From Streptomyces caatingaensis (lineage in GTDB: Bacteria > Actinomycetota > Actinomycetes > Streptomycetales > Streptomycetaceae), in contig NZ_LFXA01000002.1 in NCBI RefSeq assembly GCF_001187435.1, forward strand, positions 248,001 through 312,000: DNA of 64,000 bases. The letters are read 5' to 3'. The notes under the pieces are model-generated. The model ran no database searches and was not told the origin of the DNA. It saw nothing but the letters and a program-made list of their open reading frames with translations. A program made the position numbers and the translations under genes. This document shows positions 56,895 to 64,000 of this stretch, one piece after another. Numbering within the stretch: the stretch's first letter is position 1; the number at the start of each line of letters is the position of its first letter.

Positions 56895-57797
56895 CTACGG
56901 GAGAGCCAAGTCCACGACGACGGGCAGGTGGTCGGATGCGGCGAGCGTGTCGGGCGTGCGGACGGTGCGGTGCGCCCGCAGGGCCGGGACGAGGCGCTCG
57001 GTGATGCGGATGGTGTCGATGCGCCGTGGCCCCCACCGGTCCGGGTCGCCCTGGCCGTCCGTCCAGTGCCCGGTGGTCGGCTCCCAGGGCACGTCGAGGA
57101 CGGCGGCTGTATCGAGGAGGCCGCCCCGGCGCAGGACTTCGCTAGCCCGACGGTCGGCCTTCGGCGGCGCGGTGGGATCGTCCCGCCATTCGACTTGGTA
57201 CTCGAGGTCGATGTGGTCCTGGGCGGTGTACGGATCGTCGTCGAAGAGGGTGCCGTCGGTGCGGTGGTCGGCACTGATCGCGTTCCAGTCGGCCCCGATG
57301 GCGCCCGGGACACCGGCGCGGAACGCGCTGGTGACGCGGCGGGCTTCGTTGTAGCGCCAGTCGGGGCGGAAGGGATCGGCGTGGAAGGACGCGAACTTCA
57401 CCTGGGGGCCGCTGGTGTCGAGGACGAGCGTTGCCAGGCTGTGCCAGAAGTCGGGTGACCCGTTGTAGGCCCGCCACCCGCCGGGTACGGCGGTGAGGTC
57501 GGGGTGCCAGAGCAGGCCGGTGTGGAAGTGGTGCTGGCTGGAGGCCAGCGCGGGGCCGGCGGGGGTACCGGTGGTCGGGTCGGGCGCCGTGGTGCAGGTC
57601 AGACCGGTGTCGTCGGCCAGCTGCCACAGGACCTTGGCGCCGTCGTCGGGCTCGGCCCCGATGATCTCCTGGACGGCGAGAACATGGACGCCCATGGTGC
57701 GGATGATGCGCACCACCTGTTCGTAGCGGTTCCGCTCTCCCCGAGCCCTCGGTATGGCGAGCTTGTAAAGGTTGTAGGTACCGAATCGTACGTTCAT
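56895..57797 (-). CDS. Endonuclease/exonuclease/phosphatase (EEP) family protein
   Basis: The product is 300 residues. The EEP motifs occur in order: RFGTYNLYKL at the start, the metal-binding Glu in AVQEIIG, GADWNA near residue 195 and the C-terminal SDHLPVVVDL. It should cleave phosphodiester bonds in nucleic acid or a small molecule. No signal peptide is seen with the ATG at 57797; a longer frame adds an unlike N-terminus. The 290 bp before the next gene show no feature. Confidence 0.85.
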   Translation of the reverse strand: MNVRFGTYNLYKLAIPRARGERNRYEQVVRIIRTMGVHVLAVQEIIGAEPDDGAKVLWQLADDTGLTCTTAPDPTTGTPAGPALASSQHHFHTGLLWHPDLTAVPGGWRAYNGSPDFWHSLATLVLDTSGPQVKFASFHADPFRPDWRYNEARRVTSAFRAGVPGAIGADWNAISADHRTDGTLFDDDPYTAQDHIDLEYQVEWRDDPTAPPKADRRASEVLRRGGLLDTAAVLDVPWEPTTGHWTDGQGDPDRWGPRRIDTIRITERLVPALRAHRTVRTPDTLAASDHLPVVVDLALP

Positions 57798-57845
57798 GAA
57801 AGGCAGATCCACCTTCGGTAGGTCAGAACTGCGGGATCTTAGGTG

Positions 57846-57875
57846 GGGCTGCCGGAATCTCGGTCCCGGCAGCCC
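57846..57875 (-). terminator. Terminator after the glutamine-synthetase-like operon
   Basis: GGGCTGCCGG (57846-57855) and CCGGCAGCCC (57866-57875) form a perfect 10-bp stem with a 10-nt loop, about 20 bp after the stop of the leftward ligase gene. Confidence 0.65.
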
Positions 57876-57895
57876 GGACCACCGGGAGATCGAAT

Positions 57896-59305
57896 TCAGG
57901 CTTTGTCGAACCACCTCCGAAGTTCGGCATCGGTGACGATGCTGCGGTGCGCATCGAGTTCGATCTGAGCAAGACGTACGTAGTGCTCAACCACGCTGGC
58001 GCCGAATGCTTTCAGCGCTACCGGGCTTTCGTGGAAGTCATTGAGAGCTTCTTGGAGCGAGAGGGGGACGCTCCGTGCGCTGTCCGCCTGATAGGCGTTG
58101 TCGGTGAACGGCGGCGGGGGCTGCATGTCGTGGTCGATGGCGTCCGTGATGGTGGCGATGGCGGCGGCGAGGGCGAGGTAGGGGTTGGCGTCCGCTCCCG
58201 GGAGGCGGATCTCGAGGTGCAGGCCGTCGCCCTGGCCGACGATCCGTACTGCGCAGGTGCGGTTGTCGAATCCCCACGCCAAGCGGGTCGGTGCGAACGA
58301 CTCGTTGGTGAACCGTTTGTAGGAGTTGATGGTGGGCGCGTAGAGCGGAGCGAGGTCAGCCAGGGAGTCGACCAGCCCCGCAATGGCCTGGAGCGCGAGC
58401 GGGGAGAGAGTGTCGTCGACCGCGAGCGCTGAGCGGCTACCGCGCCACAAAGACAGGTGGAGGTGGAGGCCGTTGGCCAGGCCGGTCGCGGGAGCGGCCA
58501 TGAAGGTCGGGGCCATTCTTGACCGTTGGGCGATGGAGCGTACGGCGTGCTTGAGGACCGTGTGTCCGTCGCAGGCGGCCAGAGCGTCCCCGTACGGGAA
58601 GGTGACTTCCACCTGGCCAGGGGCGGACTCGGTCTTGATAGCTTCGACTGGCAGCCCGGCACCCTCTAACGCGGCTTGGAGTCGGCGCAGGAAGCGGTCG
58701 AGGGCCGGGTTGTGGTCGAGCGCGTAGTCGAGGTTGTCGGTCGCCACGGGCTGGAGGTCCCGATAGCCGGTTTCGGCGGCTTGGGCATAGCTGCCTTGGT
58801 AGAGGATGAACTCGGTCTCCAGACCGGCCTTGACGGTAAGCCCGCGGTCGGCCAGCCGTGCAAGCTGGTGGCGCAGCATCTGCCGTGGCGCCGCCTCGAG
58901 CGGCTGTCCTTGATGGTCCTGGGCATCGGCGTGCACCAGCACCGTGCGGGGCATCCACGGAAGCGCGCGGATGGTGGACAGGTCGGGCACGGCGCGCAGG
59001 TCCTGGTAGCCGCTGTCCCAGGAGGTCAGCGCGAAGCCGTCCGCCGGGGTCATGTCGACGTCGGTGGCCAGGATGTACGCGCACATGTCCGCATCCCCTG
59101 TGGCGATGCGCTCGACGAAGTGCCGTGCGCCGTAGCGTTTGCCCTTCAGACGGCCCTGAAGATCGGGGAGAGCGAGCAGCACGGTGTCCACCTGCCCAGA
59201 CCGGACGTGCTTTCGGAGTCCGTCGATGGTGAGGCGCCCCGCGAGGCGGCTTGCCGCGGTCCGCTCGCGGGCAGCGGTGAAGCGATTCGGCGTAGTGGTC
59301 TCCAT
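57896..59305 (-). CDS. Glutamine synthetase-like ligase, probably gamma-glutamyl-amine type
   Basis: The product is 469 residues. GS motifs are present: GLETEFIL, ESAPGQVEVTF, NGLHLHLSLW, SYKRFTNESFAPTRLAWGFD and RLPGADANPYLA. The sequence is closer to the divergent GlnA2/GlnA3/GlnA4-like enzymes of Streptomyces, which join glutamate to polyamines or ethanolamine, than to the nitrogen-assimilating GlnA. The start overlaps the upstream permease stop (TGATG), indicating uptake and gamma-glutamylation of one amine. The substrate is not readable. Confidence 0.88.
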   Translation of the reverse strand: METTTPNRFTAARERTAASRLAGRLTIDGLRKHVRSGQVDTVLLALPDLQGRLKGKRYGARHFVERIATGDADMCAYILATDVDMTPADGFALTSWDSGYQDLRAVPDLSTIRALPWMPRTVLVHADAQDHQGQPLEAAPRQMLRHQLARLADRGLTVKAGLETEFILYQGSYAQAAETGYRDLQPVATDNLDYALDHNPALDRFLRRLQAALEGAGLPVEAIKTESAPGQVEVTFPYGDALAACDGHTVLKHAVRSIAQRSRMAPTFMAAPATGLANGLHLHLSLWRGSRSALAVDDTLSPLALQAIAGLVDSLADLAPLYAPTINSYKRFTNESFAPTRLAWGFDNRTCAVRIVGQGDGLHLEIRLPGADANPYLALAAAIATITDAIDHDMQPPPPFTDNAYQADSARSVPLSLQEALNDFHESPVALKAFGASVVEHYVRLAQIELDAHRSIVTDAELRRWFDKA

Positions 59306-60837
59306 CAGACGATCTCTTCCTCGAGTTCGGCGGTCTCGCGGGCGTTGCCGTAGGTGGGGGTCTCGTAGGAGCGGCGGCCGGCTACGTGCCACCAGATGGT
59401 GGCCAGGAGCAGGACGGCGGCCAGGGCGACGGGGGCGTAGTTGAAGGTGTCGGCCGTCACCGGGTAGCTCTGGGGGAGCAGGAAGAGCACGGTCACGAAC
59501 GCTACCCAGAGCACGGCGATCCATCCGACGAACGGGCCCCAGCTGCCTAGGGTCCAGGGGCCGGGGCGGAAGGTGTGGCGGTTGCGCAGGCGTAGGAAGA
59601 TCGGGATGGCGTAGGCGGGGGTGATGCCGATGACGTTGATCGCCGTTACCGCGCCGTAGGCGGTCGAGCTGTACAGGGATGGGGCTGCGAGGACGCCGGC
59701 GACGACGACGGACAGCCACACGGCGTGGACGGGTGTGCGGGTGCGGTCAGAGACCCGCCGCCACCACTGTGACCCCGGCAGGGCGCCGTCCCGGGAGAAG
59801 GCGAAGACCATCCGGGAGCAGGCGGCGACCTCGGCGTTGCCGCAGAACAGCTGCGCCACGATCACGATCAGCAGCAGGGCCTTCGCGCCGCCAGTGCCGA
59901 GGGCGTCGAGGAAGACTTGCGCCGGCGGCACGCCCGTGTCGGTGTTCTGGGTGCCGCTGTAGTCCTGGATGGCGAAGGTGAGGCCGGCGAGGAGGACGCC
60001 GCCGGCGATCCAGGACCAGGTGATGGCGCGGACGATGCCGCGGGCGGCGTTGATCTGGGCGCCGGTGGTCTCCTCCGACAGGTGGGCGGAGGCGTCGTAG
60101 CCGGAGAACGTGTACTGGGCGAGCAGCAGGCCGATGAGGACGACGTACCAGTGCGAGTTCCAGCCGGTGTCGTTGACGAACTTCCCGAACACGAACGATG
60201 CCGACTGGTGGTGGGAGGGCACGGCCCACAGCACGCCGACGATGACGGCGACGCCCGTGATGTGCCACCAGACGCTGATGGAGTTGAGGACGCTGACCAG
60301 ACGGACGCCGAAGAGGTTGAGCAGGCCGTGCAGGAGCAGGATGCACAGGTAGATGACCATGGTCTTGCCGGGCGTCGGCTCGAAGCCCCATTGCAGGTTG
60401 GCGAAGGCGCCGGCGAACAGGGCGGCTCCATAGTCGATGCCGGCGATTGCACCGAGCAGGCCGAGTAGGTTGAGCCAGCCGGTGTACCAGCCCCACCTCT
60501 TCGAGCCGAGCTGATCGGCCATGTAGTACAAGGCGCCCGAGGTCGGGTACGCGCTGGTGACCTCGGCCAGGCCCGCGCCGACGAACATGACCATGATGCC
60601 GACGGCGATCCAGCCCCACATCATCACCGCGGGGCCGCCTGTGTTCAGGCCGAAGCCGTACAGCGTCATGCAGCCGGACAGGACGGAGATGACCGAGAAG
60701 CTGATGGCGAAGTTGCCGAACGGGCCCATGCGCCGGGTGAGCACCGGCTTGTACCCGAGAGTGCGGAGCAACTCGTCGTCACGCGGGTCCTGCGACTGCC
60801 GGTCGACCAGACGGAGCCGTCGGCTGCGGATGGACAC
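59305..60837 (-). CDS. APC-family amino acid/amine permease
   Basis: The product is 510 residues with about 12 membrane segments (for example FAISFSVISVLSGCMTLYGF, GWLNLLGLLGAIAGIDYGAA, VVLIGLLLAQYTFSGYDASA). The N-terminal LGYKPVLTRRMGPFGNFAIS and the SEETTGAQ loop are typical of amino acid/choline/GABA permeases of the APC superfamily. The GTG at 60837 has GGAGGT upstream. It should import the amine or amino acid used by the downstream ligase. Confidence 0.88.
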   Translation of the reverse strand: MSIRSRRLRLVDRQSQDPRDDELLRTLGYKPVLTRRMGPFGNFAISFSVISVLSGCMTLYGFGLNTGGPAVMMWGWIAVGIMVMFVGAGLAEVTSAYPTSGALYYMADQLGSKRWGWYTGWLNLLGLLGAIAGIDYGAALFAGAFANLQWGFEPTPGKTMVIYLCILLLHGLLNLFGVRLVSVLNSISVWWHITGVAVIVGVLWAVPSHHQSASFVFGKFVNDTGWNSHWYVVLIGLLLAQYTFSGYDASAHLSEETTGAQINAARGIVRAITWSWIAGGVLLAGLTFAIQDYSGTQNTDTGVPPAQVFLDALGTGGAKALLLIVIVAQLFCGNAEVAACSRMVFAFSRDGALPGSQWWRRVSDRTRTPVHAVWLSVVVAGVLAAPSLYSSTAYGAVTAINVIGITPAYAIPIFLRLRNRHTFRPGPWTLGSWGPFVGWIAVLWVAFVTVLFLLPQSYPVTADTFNYAPVALAAVLLLATIWWHVAGRRSYETPTYGNARETAELEEEIV

Positions 60838-60899
60838 GAAAGACCTCCAACATTTGGTGAAATGGCGCAAGTTCGCTTGGATGGTTGCGCTCATGACAA

Positions 60900-61937
60900 T
60901 TAGCTCCAGTTCGACATTCCCGCCGCGGTCAGGCACTGGCCCCGCGCGCGTACGAATGCGGCCTCGGCCGACTCCGGGCGGTGGGGGTCGTCGGCGACAT
61001 GGACCCACGGCTGCAAGGCCGCATGATGGCCCAGGACTTCGAAGACCATGGCCGCATCGACGTACCGGTGGGCAGCCCACAGCGCGAAGGCGAGATGAGA
61101 AAGGTCTGCTACCGAGTGCCTTAGCGGATCCGACTGCGCGATCGCGGCGAACCAGTGGTGGAACGCCTTGAGAGCGTCGCCGCGAGCAGGATCTTCGGCC
61201 CACTGCCGTCGGAGGAGCGGATGCTCCCGCCCCTTGCGACGTGCCTCATCTAACTGCTGACGGTAGGACTCGGTGTAGGCATACAGGGGAAGCGCGAGCA
61301 GCGCCGACCCGAATGGGGCCCATGAGGCCACCCACCGTCCGAAGTCGACTGCTGAGGCCATAGCGGCAGCGCCTGCGGTGCAGCCATTGAGGAACTCGAG
61401 CATGTGATGGAAGGCTTCGCGGGGGTACTGGTCACGGTCCCAGACCTGCCGAAGGAGCCCCCAGGGGCCGGGCGGCAGCATGTGCTCCCACGCCCGGACT
61501 CGGTGCTCGGCTCGCTCCTGATGTTCATCGAGCCGGGCCAGGGCCAGCAGGCACACCCAAGGCACCGGATCGGCCGGCACCGCCTCAGCGGCGACCAAGC
61601 ACGCCTGACGTGCCACGATCTCAAGATCGTGAACGCCGTAGTAACGCTTCCGGTGAGCACGCCGCGCCCGCTGGACCAACACCCGGGCCCACATCACCCG
61701 CGCATCGAGGCTGTCCCGCTCCTCCTCCGACCACGCCTCCACGGCCGTGGTCCCGGCGGCCACCACGCCCAGCACCTGAGTACGCACCGTCCGCAGAGCC
61801 CAATCGGTACCCGCCTGGGCGAGCAGATCCCGCATCGCGACCCACCGCCCGGCGCGCACCTCCTCCACCGCGACTCGCAGGGCATCGTCAAATCCGGCGG
61901 GGTGATACACCGGGCGGAACTCGTACGGGCCGGTCAT
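60900..61937 (-). CDS. Hypothetical protein with helical-repeat character
   Basis: The product is 345 residues. It is helical and tryptophan-rich (for example LRTVRTQVLGVVAAGTTAVE, WVCLLALARLDEHQERAEHR, FHHWFAAIAQSDPLRHSVAD), resembling a TPR-like fold. It has no clear catalytic motif. The ATG at 61937 has GGTGAG upstream; the ATG at 61955 with AGAGG is an alternative that adds six residues. It lies directly upstream of the permease gene in the same direction with 62 bp between. Function is unknown. Confidence 0.6.
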   Translation of the reverse strand: MTGPYEFRPVYHPAGFDDALRVAVEEVRAGRWVAMRDLLAQAGTDWALRTVRTQVLGVVAAGTTAVEAWSEEERDSLDARVMWARVLVQRARRAHRKRYYGVHDLEIVARQACLVAAEAVPADPVPWVCLLALARLDEHQERAEHRVRAWEHMLPPGPWGLLRQVWDRDQYPREAFHHMLEFLNGCTAGAAAMASAVDFGRWVASWAPFGSALLALPLYAYTESYRQQLDEARRKGREHPLLRRQWAEDPARGDALKAFHHWFAAIAQSDPLRHSVADLSHLAFALWAAHRYVDAAMVFEVLGHHAALQPWVHVADDPHRPESAEAAFVRARGQCLTAAGMSNWS

Positions 61938-62152
61938 CGCGCTCTCACCTTTCATGGGAACCTCTGCACCAGACGTTCGGTGGAGTCCGCCGCCTACGTC
62001 GGCCGGGGGCCCGTATGCACATCGACAGCATGTCAATGGAGACAAGGAGCTGCGGGTGACACGAGCCAGGGAAGTTAGCGCTAACGAGAAGGGCGACCGT
62101 GCTATTCGATGAAGACCCTCTCGAGCGTCGGGAGGGACATCACTAGAAGTCG

Positions 62153-62653
62153 TCAATCGCGGTACGCCTCATCGTGGTTGCCTGACAGATCCAACCGGAG
62201 AATGTCCATAGCAGCGATGGCCGCAGCTGCTGTTTGCAGGAGCCCTTCAACGCCCCAGTGCAGAATGGCCGGGACAGCGCTGACCGGACTCAGCACCCGC
62301 CGGTACGCCGGGTGAATGCCCGTTATGCTATTGAGCGGGTGAAAGGCAGTCACATGGGCCACCATTTTGAGCTCGGCATACGGTGGCGTGCCATTGTTCT
62401 CATCGACACGCTGGTATCCGAGGTAGAACGGCTCCGAGATTGAGACCCTGCACAGCTCCAGACATCCCTGCACGAGCGCGGTCTCGGCGTTGTCGGCATC
62501 TGGGCGCGGTTCAACCCCAGGAAGTTCAGAGCGACCCGGCAACTCCCTCAGAAGCACCCGCCCGGCGTCGTCGAAACAAAAGCCATGAATGCGGCGTATG
62601 GGGACTTCTTCCGGCATGCGACCAGGCGTCCACGTATATGTGGGCGACACCAC
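62153..62653 (-). CDS. NUDIX-like protein with degenerate catalytic box
   Basis: The product is 166 residues. The fold-level pattern (RRIHGFCFDDAGRVLLREL, then GYQRVDENN, then AELKMVAHVTAF) is like a NUDIX domain. Where REx2EE would be expected it reads ETALVQGCLELCRVSI, so the metal ligands are missing. It may bind a nucleotide without hydrolysing it. The GTG at 62653 has GAGGAG upstream. It is isolated, with 200 to 260 bp of gene-free DNA on both sides. Confidence 0.65.
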   Translation of the reverse strand: MVSPTYTWTPGRMPEEVPIRRIHGFCFDDAGRVLLRELPGRSELPGVEPRPDADNAETALVQGCLELCRVSISEPFYLGYQRVDENNGTPPYAELKMVAHVTAFHPLNSITGIHPAYRRVLSPVSAVPAILHWGVEGLLQTAAAAIAAMDILRLDLSGNHDEAYRD

Positions 62654-62912
62654 TTAAATCTCCTCTAAATGTGCGTTGGTCGAGTCCCCTTGGGTTGCCG
62701 TCTCTGGGGTGTCAGGCGTTGCCCGGGGCCTGTGCTCGCTCCGCGAGCCGGGGCCGCGGTGGGGAGCGTGGACCTCGTCTGACCATGGCCACGGCAAGAG
62801 CAAAGACTCTTCGCTAGAACGCGCGTGCGCACATCTCTTCGGTGATATCACTGGTGTGATTCAGCTCCGGGGGGCTCATTGGAGCAGAGGCTGGCGCACT
62901 CGGGAGGCGTGT

Positions 62913-64000
62913 GTGGTTCAACCGGCTGAGCGGCGCTGCACGGGGTGCGGCTGTCGATTGAGCAGGTACAACGCGGAGGACAGATGCGCAACATGCATCC
63001 GACACCTGCCGTCGCACGCTGCCGCGGGTGGTGCTGTGCCGGAAGAGGTATGGAGGGACGTCGATGTCCGGGAGGCACTGGCAGCCTGGGACTTCAGCAG
63101 GGTCAGCCGCCTTGTCCGGCAACGTGGAGCCTTGCGGCAGGAGGACGTTGCCGCACTTACCGGGCTGAGCCAGGCGTTCTTATCGATGCTGGAGTCCGGA
63201 CAACGGCGCCTCACAAACATCGACAAGATCACCGAGTTCCTCGCCGGGCTCGGAGCGCCGGCTGGACTCCTCCGCCTACCCCTTCCAGGGAACTCCGCTG
63301 AGCCGCAGGACACCACGGCAAAGGATGATGGCGACCAGGACCCGGCGTTGCCGTGGACCGTGGACCGTATGGTCGCGGCGCTACGGGAGGCCGCAGGCCA
63401 TCGGGCCTTGGACCACGGAACCCTCCTCTCCCGCAGAGGCATCGAGTTAACCGCGTACGTACACCACTGGGGGACGGCGGAAGCCGAGCCCCTCTTGCGA
63501 GCGCAGGACGGCAGGCCAATACCCGACTCACTGCTCGCACACCTCCAAGGCACGACAGATCACCTACGGCTCATGGACGCTGCCGCCGGAAGCGGCACGC
63601 TTGCTGACCTCGGCAGCGCACACCTCGAACTGGTGCTACGCATCCTCAAACAAGGCACCCATACCGAAGCCGCCGGACACAGACTCGCAGGCATAGCAGC
63701 CGACACCGCCACCCAGACAGGGTGGTTCGCCTTCGATGCCGGGCAACACGCCCATGCTCAGAGGTACTTCCTCGCCGCCCTTCGAGCAGCCCACGCTTCC
63801 GGGGATGTGCGGCTGGGCGCCGGCGCCCTGTCGTACATCGCGATTCACAGCTACTCCACGGGATATCCACGCGATGCCGTCGTTGCCGCTCAGGCCGCTC
63901 GAGAGAAGATCAAGACGCTGCATGCTCCCGCCTTGGAAGCCATGCTCCTTACGCGCCAGGCTCGCGGGCATGCCGTTCTCGGTGAGGGCAAAGCAGCGCT
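62913..64000 (+). CDS. Zinc-ribbon, XRE-HTH and TPR-like regulator (3' truncated by the window)
   Basis: At least 362 residues; the gene runs past the right edge. The GTG at 62913 with GGAGG 5 bp upstream gives a zinc ribbon (CTGC at 9-12, CATC at 26-29), then an XRE-type HTH (RGALRQEDVAALTGLSQAFL, then MLESGQRRLTNIDK). A long helical region follows with TPR-like character (AGIAADTATQTGWFAFDAGQ, then HAQRYFLAALRAAHASGDVR). Such proteins are common Streptomyces regulators. A later GTG at 63036 would omit the ribbon. Its targets are unknown. Confidence 0.75.
   Translation, partial: MVQPAERRCTGCGCRLSRYNAEDRCATCIRHLPSHAAAGGAVPEEVWRDVDVREALAAWDFSRVSRLVRQRGALRQEDVAALTGLSQAFLSMLESGQRRLTNIDKITEFLAGLGAPAGLLRLPLPGNSAEPQDTTAKDDGDQDPALPWTVDRMVAALREAAGHRALDHGTLLSRRGIELTAYVHHWGTAEAEPLLRAQDGRPIPDSLLAHLQGTTDHLRLMDAAAGSGTLADLGSAHLELVLRILKQGTHTEAAGHRLAGIAADTATQTGWFAFDAGQHAHAQRYFLAALRAAHASGDVRLGAGALSYIAIHSYSTGYPRDAVVAAQAAREKIKTLHAPALEAMLLTRQARGHAVLGEGKAA

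Noticed and set aside
1..64000. tRNA, rRNA, integrase attachment site or complete insertion sequence
   Set aside because: No cloverleaf-like sequence, rRNA segment, intact transposase or intact integrase was found; the ends of the mobile element cannot be placed from this window.

Overview
The window reads as Streptomyces (or a close actinomycete) accessory DNA. It is GC rich throughout with strong third-position G/C bias, uses GTG and TTG starts freely, and carries actinobacterial marker families: WhiB, DUF317, DUF4913, DUF2637, an SCO6880-like conjugation protein and an EspR-like regulator. I found no rRNA, tRNA or CRISPR array.

From 0 to about 42.5 kb it looks like part of an integrative and conjugative element or plasmid that moves DNA with a type IV secretion (T4SS) apparatus. 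From the left there are a small ribbon-helix-helix protein, a DnaB-N-like protein, a cytosine-5 methyltransferase and a VirD4-like coupling protein (0-4.9 kb). Next come small helical accessory proteins (5.5-10 kb). The mating-channel genes follow (10-17.6 kb): VirB4-like ATPase, SCO6880-like protein, TrbL/VirB6-like membrane protein, a membrane-anchored extracytoplasmic protein, a DUF6112-like membrane protein and an NlpC/P60 cell-wall hydrolase. A divergent promoter pair at 17.9 kb starts a rightward set: an N4/N6 DNA methyltransferase, a DUF4913 protein, a RelE-like protein, a DUF3631-tail protein, a double HxlR-like regulator, and a cell-wall anchored thioester/Cna-B adhesin. Three DUF317 genes follow, two of which appear to start with CTG. 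From 29 to 34.3 kb lies cargo: a SUKH (SMI1/KNR4) protein converging on a secreted NucA/NucB-like nuclease, and an unexplained two-gene pair with an HExxH motif. From 34.3 to 42.5 kb is DNA processing and replication: relaxase, MobC with an oriT-like perfect inverted repeat, a DUF2637 membrane protein, WhiB, a DnaC-like loader, an initiator-like protein with 11-bp iteron-like arrays inside its gene, a 29-codon leader frame, and the EspR-like regulator.

From 42.5 to 64 kb the content is mixed accessory or chromosomal material. It includes an XRE/MmyB regulator diverging from an SDR, ImmA/IrrE peptidase, MAB_1171c-like protein and cytochrome P450; a group of related uncharacterised proteins with a NUDIX hydrolase; two tandem 2H phosphoesterases; an Mrr-type nuclease abutting a possible integrase remnant; an endonuclease/exonuclease/phosphatase protein; a glutamine-synthetase-like ligase with an APC permease; a degenerate NUDIX protein; and a zinc-ribbon/HTH regulator that runs off the right edge.

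The most unusual signals are at DNA level. They are the iteron-like arrays in the initiator gene, the GGTCCGC-rich array in the DUF2637 gene, the 16-bp inverted repeat in mobC, a spaced dyad motif repeated at five gene-proximal sites, and the two CTG-initiated DUF317 genes.
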